From: Avena insularis
Taxonomy: Eukaryota; Streptophyta; Magnoliopsida; Poales; Poaceae
Direction: 5' to 3'
Assembly (NCBI GenBank): GCA_023614405.1
Contig: CM042697.1
Span: forward strand, 303,956,323 to 304,020,322
DNA: 64,000 bases
Shown: positions 31,197 through 42,757 of the stretch, one piece after another
Position numbering within the stretch: the first letter of the stretch is position 1
Layout: each line of letters begins with the position of its first letter
Program-made: the position numbers and the translations under genes
The notes under the pieces: model-generated
Told to the model about the DNA's origin: nothing
What the model saw: only the letters and a program-made list of their open reading frames with translations
The model's database searches: none

Positions 31197-33360
31197 ATTG
31201 GCGCCGTCTGTGGGATCTGGGGGCGCTGATTGTGCGATCGTGACGGTCCCAACCCGATCGATCTACAACTCTGCAACAACGGAGAGTCATCTCCTCTTCG
31301 GCGCTTTCGACTTCACCGCCCACTCGCCGGCCACCATGAAGGACTTCGAGCCCGTAGGCGACGGACTCGAAATCCTATTCGGTAGCTTCTGCTTCCAGGT
31401 GAGACAAACTGGCACCCTCCGCCTCCCTGAACGGGTGCCCCTACCATCAATCAGGCCCGCTTCATGGGCCCCACATCCCGTGATACGCACAACATCATCA
31501 GCAGATGACTCCTACGACAGCAGCAGCTGCAACTCCGATCTGTGCGATCCGCCATCGGATGCAGGGACCTACGGTTCCGGATCTGAAAGCTGCGGCAGCA
31601 GCGGGCCAATCTACGAGCGCTACCAATGCGCCGCAGTCACCCAAAGCGACGTGGATCAGCAAGCACCCAACCCGCCGCCTAACCCGCCAGAACGAAACGG
31701 CGGGAACAGAAGAAGCCAGTCCCCCCCACCCGAAGGGGAAAACAACGGCGGCCATGTCATCCGCCTTAGCAAAGAAGGATGGACCCAGGTCCGCGAAGCC
31801 GTGGCAGGCAACATAGTACTGCCTGTGGATGCCTCGCGGGATATGCTGATGGCCTACCACTTGCTCCTGATCGAGGAGCACAAGAAGCAGGTCAAGATGC
31901 AGGAGGTGCTTGACAAACGCAAGCAAGCAGCCTCAGAGTCCAGCGCGCGACGAGCCGCGCTCTCCGCCATGGGCATCGGATCTAGCTCGAACGCCAACCC
32001 AGGCAACAAGCACCGCTCTCGGATGGAGAACATGGATCCTCGGGAACGCCGCAAATTGACGCGAACTCTCCACACATCCTTCATGGAGATGGACGCTGAC
32101 GGCAACGTCATCGCAAAAACGCCGCAGGCTGCGATCATGGCAGCCACTGCGTACCTTGCAGCCCACCCACCACCGGAGGGGGACCCGAAGAGAGCTATGC
32201 ACAAGTCCGCACTCACCGGACTCGGACTCGTCAGAGCTGCGCTCCACCATGAAGCTCCCGCGGAGCCGAAGAAGAAGGCTCCGGTTCGTTTCGACCGTAT
32301 CCCTACCCCTTCATCCGAAGAAGACGAACATGACCTTCCTCGAAGAAAGAAGAGTTCGCGCCGCCGCGACCGCGACTACGACGCCAGAGATGCGCTCACA
32401 CAGCGCAAAATCGACAAAGCGCGCGCCAAGCGTGCATGCTCGTCTGAATCCGAGATGGACGAAGACGAAGGAGAACTCTGCGGAGCCCGATGCTTCAGCA
32501 GATCTGTCCGGCGAACACGGATGCAGCGCAACTTCAAGCTCCCTTCGGATACTCCGAAGTTTGACGGCACTCAGGACCCAAAAGCTTGGCTTAGCGACCA
32601 CTTATCATCCGTCAAACTGCACGGTGGAAACAAGGAGACTGCCATGCAATGCCTTCAGCTGCAGCTGATAGGCGCAGCCCGAATCTGGATCAGCAGCCTA
32701 TCTTCAGGGTCCATCCGAAGCTGGGATGAGCTAGCTTACAGCTTCATCCGAAACTTCAAAGGCACCAGCAAGAGGCCCGCCTCAATCGAAGAGTTGCGAG
32801 CCTGCACTCAACGAACGGGCGAATCCATTCGCTCGTATATACTACGCTGGTCCAACACAAAGAACTCCGCAGCCCACATCTCCGAAGAGAGGGCCATCGA
32901 CGCCTTCAGGGACGGCGTCAAGCGCCAAGACTTCAAGGAGGAACTTGGGCGCGTCAAGCCCAAAACACTCGACCACCTCATGGACATCGCTAACAGGTGG
33001 GCTGACGGAGAAGATTCCATTCACCGAGCACAATCGGAAGAAGAAGACGACTACGGTCGACGGCGAGAACGCCGTAGCAAGAGAAGATCGCGCGTCTACG
33101 ACGATCGCGACGGACCCGACATGGTCGCGGCTGGCTACGCCGATCGCCGCAACGACGCCAACCGCAACAGCGGAGGATATCACGGAGGAAACTTCCGCGA
33201 CGGGGGACGCCCAGCGCAGTCGTGGCAACGCCGCGATCGCGATAACGGACCCTCAGCATACGAAAAGCTTTCGGGTCCATGCACCATCCACTTCTACATC
33301 GACAAGCAGGATGGCAAAAAGAAAGCCAGCCACATGCTCAAGGACTGCCGCGAGTTCTAG
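31168..33360 (+). CDS. Gag, ORF starting inside the LTR
   Basis: The first in-frame ATG is at 31168, in the last 29 bp of the LTR; the frame runs through the primer site and stays open for about 730 codons to TAG 33358-33360. An internal ATG at 31336 (MKDFEPVGDGLEILFGSF) may be the functional start. Order: low-complexity acidic and proline-rich N-terminus, helical region (KEGWTQVREAVAGNIVLPVD), gag core (KFDGTQDPKAWLSDHL, WDELAYSFIRNFKGTSKRPA, AIDAFRDGVKRQDFKEEL), basic tail. The C-terminal HFYIDKQDGKKKASHMLKDC region replaces a canonical zinc knuckle. The stop at 33358 falls before protease in the same frame as pol, so it is probably a mutation. Confidence 0.85.
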   Translation: MGIDEIKPRQLAPSVGSGGADCAIVTVPTRSIYNSATTESHLLFGAFDFTAHSPATMKDFEPVGDGLEILFGSFCFQVRQTGTLRLPERVPLPSIRPASWAPHPVIRTTSSADDSYDSSSCNSDLCDPPSDAGTYGSGSESCGSSGPIYERYQCAAVTQSDVDQQAPNPPPNPPERNGGNRRSQSPPPEGENNGGHVIRLSKEGWTQVREAVAGNIVLPVDASRDMLMAYHLLLIEEHKKQVKMQEVLDKRKQAASESSARRAALSAMGIGSSSNANPGNKHRSRMENMDPRERRKLTRTLHTSFMEMDADGNVIAKTPQAAIMAATAYLAAHPPPEGDPKRAMHKSALTGLGLVRAALHHEAPAEPKKKAPVRFDRIPTPSSEEDEHDLPRRKKSSRRRDRDYDARDALTQRKIDKARAKRACSSESEMDEDEGELCGARCFSRSVRRTRMQRNFKLPSDTPKFDGTQDPKAWLSDHLSSVKLHGGNKETAMQCLQLQLIGAARIWISSLSSGSIRSWDELAYSFIRNFKGTSKRPASIEELRACTQRTGESIRSYILRWSNTKNSAAHISEERAIDAFRDGVKRQDFKEELGRVKPKTLDHLMDIANRWADGEDSIHRAQSEEEDDYGRRRERRSKRRSRVYDDRDGPDMVAAGYADRRNDANRNSGGYHGGNFRDGGRPAQSWQRRDRDNGPSAYEKLSGPCTIHFYIDKQDGKKKASHMLKDCREF
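31198..31215 (+). other. Primer-binding site
   Basis: TTGGCGCCGTCTGTGGGA one base after the LTR, a common plant Gypsy primer site. Confidence 0.85.
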
Positions 33361-34137
33361 AAACTCAGCGAAAGCATGGTGCAGATGAGGCAGCAAGCCC
33401 TAATCCCTGCGTTCGGAAATGCACCCGCGCCAGGTGAGATAGAGCATGGAGCTCCTCCACCGCCACCTGTAGGAGGCCCGAACCAACCGGTCGCACTAGC
33501 ACAAAACAACGCTGGGAACGGGTACCCCCCGCCAAAAGGAGCACTGATGGTCCAGAAGGGGCGCCCCACGAATAGGGTGCAGAAGAAAATCACCCGACAA
33601 ATCAACCTGGCCGTGGCAACTCCACCCGCCATCCCTGAGTACCTCAGCGGATCGGAGTCCTGCATCACACTCACTTGTTCGGATCACCCTTGCGAGATCC
33701 CTCGCCTAGGTCATGCTGCCACAGTCTTTGGAGGTTCGAGATGAGTCGCGTCTTCATGGACGGTGGCGGCATCAACCCGATGTTCGTAAGCACTCTAGCA
33801 GCAATGCGGATCCCATGATGCAGCCTAGAAACAATCGAACACAACGTTCCACGACATCGTTCCAGGAAAGGGCATATTCCCCCTGGGCAAAATATGGCTC
33901 GACATCATCTTCGGCAAGCAGGACAACTTCCGGCTGGAGCGACTCGAATTTGAAGTGGTGGACTGGCCGTCACAGTACCACGCCATCCTCGGGCGTGTAG
34001 CATTCGCAAGGTTCCTAGCTGTCCCACACTACGCATACCTACTACTCAAGATGCCAGGGCCGAAGGGCGTCATCACAATCCACGGGAGCTTCACCCGATC
34101 GGACCAATGCGACAGGGATTTCAACAGAATCTCCTAG
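33361..34137 (+). pseudogene. Aspartic protease region
   Basis: AIPEYLSGSESCITLTCSDH at 33631-33690, then MSRVFMDGG at 33741 onward. The catalytic motif reads Asp-Gly-Gly, not Asp-Ser/Thr-Gly. A frame change lies near 33720 and another before the FLAVPHYAYLLLKMPGPKGV block (34011-34070). Ends at TAG about 34136. Confidence 0.75.
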
Positions 34138-35841
34138 TCATTCGGCATGCAGGAGGAGCTCCTAAGACTCCGCGAAGTGACAGACAATGGGGCACCCCCA
34201 GTCGCACGACAAAACGCGCCCGACATGTCTTTCGACTCCACCATCAACACAAAGAAGGTTCAGGTCCATCCGACGGATGCCTCCAAGACGGGGCTGATCG
34301 CCAACGACCTCAGCCCCGCATAGGAAGGCGCGTTCGTCGAATTCCTCCGTGAGCGCCGGGAAATCTTCGCCTGGTGTCCTGCGGACATGCCAGGAGTTCC
34401 CAGGGAATTCGCCGAGCATGCACTCAACGTCTTTCCAGACACCAAGCCCGTCAAGCAGTCCATCTGAAGACTGTCCGAGCCACGAGCCGAAGCTATCGGC
34501 AAGGAAATCAACAGACTACTCGCTGCAGACTTCATCAGAGAAATCAAGGAAAGCGAGTGGCTTGCAAATACAGTGATGGTCCCAAAGAAGGACACGGACA
34601 TCCTGCGGATGTGCGTGGATTTCACGTCACTAAACAAGCATTGCCCAAAGGACCACTTCCCTCTTCCTCGGATCGATCAGATCATCGATTCGACTGCAGG
34701 TTGCGAGAAACTCTCCTTCCTCGACGCCTACTCAGGCTATAACCAGATTCGACTCAAGATCGAAGATTAGGAGAAAACGGCGTTTATCACGCTGTTCGGA
34801 GTATTCTGCTACAACACAATGCCCTTCGGGCTAAAGAACGCAGGTGCCACGTACCAGCGATGCATGCAGGCCTGCCTCAAGGACCAGATCGGTCGCAACG
34901 TTCAAGTCTATGTTGACGACATAGTCATAAAAACCAGGGAGGCAAGGACACTTATCGACGATCTCCGCGAGACGTTCGACAACCTTGACCGCTACAGGAT
35001 CAAGCTCAACCCCGAAAAGTGCGCCTTCGGAGTCCCATCCGGTCAACTGCTTTGGTACTTCATCTCTCAGCGAGGGATCGAGGCGAACCCGAAGAAAATC
35101 CGAGCCATCATGGCGATGGAGAAGCCGAAAAACCTCAAGGGTGTCCAGCAGCTCGCAAGACGAATAGCGGTGTTAAGCAGATTCATCAGCCGCATGGGCA
35201 AGAAGGCCCTACCATTCTACCAGCTGCTACGCAAAGCAGATAAATTCAAGTGGACGCCCGAAGCCAACGACGCATTCGAAAGCTTCAAGCGGATTCTCTC
35301 CACCTCGCCCGTCTTGGTCACGCCAAAGGAGCGCGAGCCTCTGCTGTTATACATAGCAGCCACACACCAGGTGGTCAGCACCGTGCTAGTGGTCGAACGA
35401 CCCGAAGAAGGCAAGACCCACGGGTTCCAGCGCCCAATCTACTACCTCAGCGAGGTACTGACACCAACAAAGCAGAGGTACCCTCACTACCATAAGCTCG
35501 CCTACGGCGTGTTCATGACGGCTCGACGGCTAAGCCATTACTTCCAGGAGCACCAGGTGATGGTCGTTAACGAGGCACCCCTGAACAGCATCCTGAACAA
35601 CCCTGAGGCCACAGGACGCGTGGCCCTGTGGGGCATCGAGCTGTCACCACTGGACATCATCTACAAGAAGCGACTCGCAATCAAATCTCAAGTCCTCCCG
35701 GACATCCTCGTACATTGGATGGAGCTGCAGCTGCCAGACACCCCAGACATGTCGCAGTCGTGGACAATGCACTTCGATGACTCCAAGCGCGAAGCTGGAG
35801 CAGGAACCGGGGTCATACTGACCTCCCCGCAGGGCGATTAG
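34138..35841 (+). pseudogene. Reverse transcriptase and RNase H
   Basis: Same frame as gag. Stops near 34323, 34465, and at 34768-34770 interrupt it; from 34819 to 35841 it is open for 340 codons. Blocks: DTDILRMCVDFTSLNKHCPK, LSFLDAYSGYNQIRL, MPFGLKNAGATYQRCMQ, YVDD at 34909-34920, RNase H with PLLLYIAATHQVVSTVLVVE and QRPIYYLSEVLTPTKQRYPH, then the start of the extra RNase H-like domain (WTMHFDDSKREAGAGTGVIL). Stop TAG at 35839. Confidence 0.9.
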
Positions 35842-36082
35842 ATGAAGTACGTCCTCTGGATGAAATTCCGAGCCTCCAACAACGAGGCCGAATACGAAGC
35901 CCTCATCCACGGCATGAGGATGGCAAAGATTTGCGGCGCAACGCGCCTGGTCATCTACGGTGACTCCAACCTCGTCGTCCAGCAGACGATGATGAGCGAG
36001 TCACGACACGCGAAAACATGATCGCGTGCCGCGCACTCTACAACGCACTCGAAGGAGAATTTGACGGCTGCGAGCTTGACCG
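35842..36082 (+). pseudogene. Extra RNase H-like domain, remainder
   Basis: MKYVLWMKFRASNNEAEYEA continues in the RT frame after the 35839 stop; ALIHGMRMAKICGATRLVIY and GDSNLVVQQ follow, then a frameshift near 36000 and MIACRALYNALEGEFDGCEL in the next frame. This second RNase H fold is typical of the Tat lineage. Confidence 0.75.
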
Positions 36083-37560
36083 TTGGAAGAAAGCGAGGAG
36101 GCCGACAGACTCGCCAACATCGGCTCCACCTGCGCAAAGGTGCCACCGGGTGTGTTCCTCGAACAGATCTGCGTGCCATCCATCAAGCGGAAATTCCCCA
36201 AGGGATCACCCGAAGAAGCAGAACACTCGGGGGCTACGCTGCCCGAAGGACATGAAGGACCCGAGAAACTGGACACAGAGGTCGCCATGGTCAACCTAAT
36301 GCAAGTCATGGCAGTCGAAGAAACTTGGACACGACCATACCTCCAGTTCTTGATAAACGGAGAACTGCCTGACAGCCCGACAGATGCCCGGCGCATATCT
36401 CGTCGGTTAAAAGCCTTCACCATCATCAATGGCGAGTTGTACAAGCGCAGTATTACAGGTGTACTACAAAGGTGCATCACCATCGGTGACGGGAAAGCCA
36501 TCCTCCAAGACATCCACGAGGACATCTGCGGCCATCACGCAGGCAGCCGCTCCCTTGTCGCCAAAGCTCTACGAGCCAGATTCTACTGGCCCATGGCCAT
36601 GAGCGACGCAAAGGACATCGTCCGAAGATGCAACGGGTGCCAACGGTTCGCCGACAAACCGCATGCACCCGGGTCAGAGCTCAGACCCATACCTATAGCC
36701 TGGCCCTTTGCTCAATGGGGCCTCGACATGATCGGCAAACTGCCAAAGTCCTCGAAAGGGGACACGTTTACCTCCTGGTCGCAGTCGACAAATTCACCAA
36801 GTGGGTCAAGGCCATGCCCGTCACCAACCAAAAGGGCAAAACTGCCGCCAAGTTCTTCGAGTCCATTGTCTACAGGTTCGGCGTACCGCACAGCATCATC
36901 ACCAACAATGGATCGAACTTTATCTCCAAGGAGTTCCAGGACTTCTGCGAAGGCCTCGGGATCAACATCACGTACGCCTCAGTGGCACACCCGCAAACAA
37001 ACGGGCAAGTGGAAAAGGCCAACGGCCTAATTGGCGCTGGTATCAAGAAGCGCCTCATGAGTCCACTCGAACGGAAAGCTGGAGCCTGGACGAAAGAGCT
37101 ACCATCCGTACTGTGGAGCTTACGGACTACGCCAAACAGCTCCACCGGCTACACGCCTTTCTTCATGGTGCACGGAGCCGAGGTCGTGCTACCAGCCGAA
37201 GTACGCCACCAGGCCCCCCGGGTCGTCGCTTACAGCGAAGCTGAATCCAAGGCTGCACTCGAAGACGCCGTCAACACACTCGACGAAGCAAGAGACATAG
37301 CAGCGGCTCGATCAGCGGTGTACCAGCAGAGTCTCCGCAACTACCACAGCCGACGGCTACGCCCAAGGTCCTTCGTCGAAGGAGACCTCGTCTTGCGACT
37401 CAAGCAAGAGCGACCGAAGAAATTCGAGTCACCATGGGAAGGACCCTACGTCATCACCGAAGTCATCCCAGGTGGCGCCTATCGCCTCAAGCACGTGGAG
37501 TCTGGAGTCGCATACTCCAACCCATGGAACATCGCATACTTGCGGCGATTCTACCCATAG
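36083..37560 (+). pseudogene. Integrase with altered catalytic residue
   Basis: 36083-36780: linker and zinc head (DICGHHAGSRSLVAKALRAR, VRRCNGCQRFADKPH), then WGLDMIGKLPKSSKGDTF with the first catalytic Asp. A frameshift near 36770 leads into 36628-37560 frame: VAVDKFTKWVKAMPVTNQKG, ITNNGSNFISKEF and HPQTNGQVEKANG. The usual second Asp codon (36904-36906) is AAC, Asn. The C-terminus runs to the natural stop at 37558-37560 (NPWNIAYLRRFYP). No chromodomain. Confidence 0.9.
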
Positions 37561-37911
37561 CTACCTACCCTTTTACTTTCAATAAGGCTCTTCAGCCAAG
37601 ACTATTCAGCCGCACAATGTACTTCCTCCATTACGATATAAATAAAGCTAAGTGTTCGGCCCCAAAATCTTGTTCGCTACTTGCAACTTTACTTTATGCT
37701 ACAAACGCACTCGGGGGCTCCCTCAACCTCACGATTTCATCGACGAGGAGCACACGTGTACACCTGAGTAGCTGACAACGTCAGGCAAACGAAAAGGACA
37801 CGTACTTAAACAAAGCATTACGTGCTCACAATAAACATAAACCTTTATAACAAAGGGCACAACACGCCCAGTCGAAATATACAAATTTTACATCTATCTC
37901 TTTTACAGGTA
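37561..37911. other. Gap between convergent pol and antisense gene 2
   Basis: No gene seen. Contains a CTCGGGGGCTCC module at 37710-37721. Confidence 0.4.
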
Positions 37912-38760
37912 CTACCTATTCTGCAGAATAACTTGAGCACGCTGCTCAAACAAATCTACTACATATTCGGCATACTGCCTTACAGCCGCATAATGCGGAC
38001 GCATATCCCACTCGCCACCATCCGGCCGACGAGGTGGCCCAGCTGCTACAACAGACAAATCTACGTCAGGCCGGTGCAGCCTCACAAGGGACAACGCAGC
38101 CTTCACTCCTGCGATGAGCTATTGTCGCACCAACTCCTTGACATTGCTCACACTCCGAAACTTCGATAGAAGACCCGCAAGGCTCGTTGGCACGACATCC
38201 AAAGGAAACATGACATGCAACACCGACGCACGCGACGTCTGCACCTGACGAAGCACCCGCGAAACCTGGTGCACATGATCCTGCACCGTCGCCAGAGCAA
38301 TGGCACGGTCACAATCCATCCAGAAGAAGCCGCCAGCCTCCATGTCTTATTGAGTCAAACAATTGACCCGAACAGCGACACGCTCTTTCTCTTCCCTTGG
38401 AGCAAGATTAGCACCTGTGACACTCGCAGAAAAAAAGATGACAGGCCAGCAGGCGCATCCGAAAATACGAACTGCCGTCCGAAACAAAGAACAACTTACA
38501 TTGAAGCTGCTCACACAGTCGAAGCAGTTCCGCCATCAAGTACTCCTCCCTGGCCGCACCGCGATCTGCCTTAGACTTCCAAACATCGGCGTGGCCACGT
38601 AACCCAAGCAACTCCCTCTCAAGACTACGAACACGGTCCCGAAGAAAAGCGAGTTGCGAGGAATCATCCAAAGATGGCCGCAGCTGCGCTGCAGGCGAGG
38701 TGTCAGCAGGGTCAGCACCCGAAGAAACCTAGAACAGCAGAAAAGCAAAGGACACAAACA
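37912..38760 (-). pseudogene. Antisense gene 2 of the Tat element
   Basis: Spliced-looking exons on the minus strand: 38729-38450 (LAFLRDRVRSLERELLGLRG, a coiled coil), 38343-38119 (MDCDRAIALATVQDHVHQVS), and 38106-37912 (VKAALSLVRLHRPDVDLSVV, PDGGEWDMRPHYAAVRQYAE). The last two are in one frame with a TAG between them. The C-terminal block resembles the last exon of the antisense gene at 1539-2059 (ALS-V--H---D---V---P pattern). It may instead be the last exons of antisense gene 1. Confidence 0.55.
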
Positions 38761-38891
38761 TTCAGACAGTGGTAGAGCACAACTCAGAAGAATTCATTAA
38801 GCATATAAAGGCCACTACGTGGCATAAGGATTGTGTTCCCCAAAATATTTACAGCAAAAGCAGACTACAAACTATCCTACATCTACAATGC

Positions 38892-41734
38892 CTAAGACGC
38901 GGCACCCTGAGTCGCCTCGAAGCCGGATTGCCTAGCCTTGACCTCCCCCTGCAGCCGCAGCGCATACTCAAACAGCAGATCAATGAGCTTTGGCCCATAT
39001 CGCTTGCAGCGAGCAGAATAGGTAGCAAAGGCTACCTCGGATCCATCCGCGGTTGTCGGCATGCGGGAGGTGATCTGGGGAAGGTCCAGCTCCACCCCAT
39101 CCGCCAAGGCCATCGCCAGCCCGACGGACGCGCCGATGCCCTTACGCTGCGCTTATGCGCCCGCAGGCGCCGGTGACAAAGCCCCCGCCAGGGCGTCCAC
39201 ATCATCAAGGGTCGCGCCCTTAGGGACAAGCTCCTTGTAGAAGCGGCCAAGAACCTCCTTCGCCTTGACAAGGGAGTTGACGATGGTGCTGCAGCGATCT
39301 TCGACCGCTACAGTTGCATCATCTAGAGCACTCCCAAGCTCCAAAGCGCCGCGGTCAAACTCGATGCCTGCGGCATCTGAGACAAAAGAGAAGGAATGAA
39401 GAAATTAACACAAAGGAAGACAAGAAAACAAAAAGAAAGGAGCACAAATACAACACTCACCCGAAACAGCCTTGGCAGCGGCCATGAGCTTGCCTGCCAC
39501 CTCTCTTTCACGCGCAGCCGCAACAGTGGCCAACTGCTCCTCATGGTCCGCGGCCTCCTGCTGCAGACGCTCCTTAGCTTCGGCTGCCTTGGCCAGCTCT
39601 AGCTCGAGGCGTTCCTTCGCACCAGCGGCGGCCTCGGCCTTCTTCTCCGATTGACCAAGGCTCTTCTTGAGAGCGTCGACCTCACGAAGAGAAGTATTAT
39701 GCTCCTCTACATTCAAACCAAGCAAACATCAGAAAGCGGGACCGGAATAAATGAAAGAAGCACCGAAAGCTCACAGGTACCTTGAAGCTGTCGGAGGTTA
39801 GCCTCTAGCACCAGGCGCTCCTGCACCAACCGCTTGGCCTCCTGCACAAAAGGCTGCAGGAAAAGAAATACCAGTAAGAAAAAGGACTTGGGGGTTGTGC
39901 CCAACACAAAGGAATAAAAGCAAAATTCGCACACGAAGACACTCGGGGGCTCCCCGAAGATTCAAAACGAAAGAAGACAAGAAATTTTGACACCGGGGGC
40001 TCCCCGTGGCAACAGTACTTACATGCTCTGAGGGTGACTCCGAAGGCTCGCTGGCGAAATTCTGAGGCGCAACCACCTGCAACTCCTGCAGAGGAGGATT
40101 CGGAGCGGCGCCCCCCGACGTTGCCACCGTCTGAGGAGGAGGAGACGCAACCTTCGACTCCCCCATCATCTCCCGAGCACCATCGCTGGAGGAGTCGTGG
40201 GAAGAATGTCTGCATACAAAACAATTAGCACAACCACAAAGTCAACAAGAAAAAAGGACAGCAGTATAACAAGAAACTTATGAGCCCAGTGAGCTCAGGT
40301 CGAAGACAGGAGGAGTCCTTCGGGCTCTCTTCTCCCCCTTGTTCTCCTCCTTTTTCTCTTCCTTCTTTTCTTCCTTCTTCTGTTTCGCTGGCGGGTGCGG
40401 TGCTACAGCCCGCACAGGAATGGCAGGAATGGGAGAGGAAGAACCTCCATGTCCATCACTATGACGCTCAAGGCACAGAGGGTTTCTGGGAGTCGGAGGA
40501 GTCGAAGCATCCGAAGCCTCGCTGGAGCTCCGCGATTGTTTGCGCGTGTGGTCCTCGCTCGACTCGCTGGCCTCTTCAGCTGGCGATCGTGCCAAAGGTA
40601 GTTCGGACACGAAATCCACCACGTCATTATCCGGCGCATTCGGAAATAATTCGGGCAACGGAGGCACCATGCCCGGCACCTTGAAGCTCTGCACAACAGA
40701 AGGGACTTTGTTAGCAAACAAAGGAAAATAAAACGCAGTCGGTGAAAAGCGCTACGCGCACGAATCTACACCTGTGGAACAGCCAACGTCGAAGAAAATG
40801 GCGGAGTCAGCGACTTCCCCGGGATTTCCTCTCCGGCCTTGAACTTCAGCAGCGAGCGAAGGGTCCTGTCAAGATCCCCCTCGGAGATTTTCTCAGCCAA
40901 AACCCTCGTCGGATCACGGCGCCCAGAATAAAGAAACATCGGGTGCGCCCTAGCCTAGAGAGGCTGCACCCGACGTTCGAGAAACGTGCGGATGATATCC
41001 ACACCATTCACTTCTTTCTCCGAAATCAACTGGAGATCCTCCACCCGACGGTAAAGGGCCTCTACCTCCGCCTCCTCGCCATCCAAGATCTTGTTTTTCC
41101 AAGACCTTTTCGGCTCAATTATTTGGGAGGGGTCAAAAGGAACAAGACCAAAATCTTGCCCAGGCACTACGGAGTCGCGGATATAAAACCATCGCCTCCG
41201 CTAGTACTGGACAGATTCGGACATGGAAAAGGAAAAGAAAAGCAGATTGGGACTGAGGGAGATGATGCAACACCCAATGGGATAAACACCATCCGAACCA
41301 GACTGCCTCTTCCCAGAATAAAGTTTCCGGAAGAGGCCAAAGTGTGGCTCAATGCCGAGCCAGCACTCGCAGAAAGTGATGAAACAAGCAATGTGAAGAA
41401 GAGAATTGGGCGAAAGATGATGAAGCTGGATGCCATAGAGAAAGAGCAGTCCACGGAGGAAGTTGTGGACTGGAAAGGAAAACCCACGCATAACGAAGGC
41501 GAGAAACATAACCCGATACCCAGCTGGAGGACAGGGGATTACCTCGTTGCCGGGGAGTTTGACGACCTCCCTATCCTGCGGGATCAAGCCCCGCTCGCGA
41601 AGTTTGCGGAGATCACTCTCCCGCGTCTCTGATCGCCGCCAACCACCGTCGATGACACGGTTAGCGGTGGCGCTTTTCTTTCTTCCGGCGGCGCTGGTAC
41701 CAACCGCAGATGATGACTTCTTTGATTTCCCCAT
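38892..41734 (-). pseudogene. Antisense gene 1 of the Tat element, transposon-type N-terminal domain
   Basis: ATG at 41734 (MGKSKKSSSAVGTSAAGRKK). Predicted exons: 41734-40772, 40688-40282, about 40212-40023, 39841-39781, 39706-39461, 39376-38892. Exon 1 has the domain known from plant 'putative gypsy type transposon' proteins (PF04195-like): FPVHNFLRGLLFLYGIQLHH, FCECWLGIEPHFGLFRKLY. Two in-frame stops break it (TAG 41203-41201 and one at 40957-40955). Later exons are acidic, then strongly coiled-coil (EKKAEAAAGAKERLELELAK). One donor at about 40281 reads ATAAGT instead of GTAAGT. A stop near 39155 interrupts the last exon. Confidence 0.7.
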
Positions 41735-42198
41735 CGCACTACGGCGACGCCGGCGGAGAGAGCGCAGAAGAGAAGATGGAAATGTGGAAGGAAATTCCAA
41801 TGCGCAGCAAGAATCGATGGAGCACAAGGAGGCAGTGAAAACAAGAACTGATGGGGTGAAAACAAACTGCAACTTTCCCCAATGATTATAACGACAAGGA
41901 CGATGCACGGCAGCCGTCCATCCAGAAGACCTAACACCAACGACAGATCTGACCATACACGTGTCAGCATCACAATGAACCGTCGTTACCACGCCATCCA
42001 CTACGCGCGGAAATCGAGGCGACGCCGTAATTATCTCCACGCCGCGCGTGACCGGTCAATTCAAGGTCAGCAAGTGGAACCCACGTTCGTCCAGTCAAGT
42101 CATCTCTGGTGCAGCAGATGTTTGAGGTCATTTGATCGTCGGCACTGATGTCATCAAAAGCTATACTAGCAGCAACTACAATTTCTTCGGCTACAAAG
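41735..42198. other. Upstream region of antisense gene 1
   Basis: No coding signal beyond an open extension to 42040 on the minus strand. A weak TATA-like CGTTATAATC on the minus strand near 41884-41893 could serve the antisense gene; not supported otherwise. Confidence 0.3.
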
Positions 42199-42757
42199 CT
42201 AAGAGTACTCACTCGAATCTACGATTCGACTAAATACTCGGGGGCTACTCCCATTAGAAGCGCTGGCCGCGCACCCGAAGGATGAACACTAATTGTTTCT
42301 TCGAGTCCTACGTCGAGTCTACGACTCCACTACGGACTCGGGGCTACTCCCATAGGGAGGACGGATTTAAGCATCCAAAAAAATTTATGTCCTACGGACT
42401 TAACAACTGAACGATGTCTGAACTAAAGTCTCCGCTCGAGTCTACGACTCGAACAGACACTTGGGGGCTACTCCCAAAGCTAAGAGTACTCACTCGAATC
42501 TATGATTCGACTAAATACTCGGGGGCTACTCCCATTAGAAGCGCTGGCCGCGCACCCGAAGGATGAACACTAACTGTTTCTTCGAGTCCTACGTCGAGTC
42601 TACGACTCCACTACGGACTCGGGGCTACTCCCATAGGAAGGACAGATTTAAGCATCCAAAAAAAATTGTGTCCTACGGACTTAACAACTGAACATGTCTG
42701 AACTAAAGTCTCCGCTCGAGTCTACGACTCGAACAGACACTTGGGGGCTACTCTCAT
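42199..42757. repeat. 280-bp tandem direct duplication
   Basis: Two head-to-tail units start at 42199 and 42479 with GCTAAGAGTACTCACTCGAA. Each contains three GGGGCTACT modules and three near-palindromes of the type CGAGTC-TAC-GACTCG. They differ by few bases. Confidence 0.9.

Noticed and set aside
31505..33388. Several plus- and minus-strand ORFs overlapping gag of the 13.1 kb element
   Set aside because: All overlap the 730-codon gag frame, are low-complexity, and have no recognisable motif.
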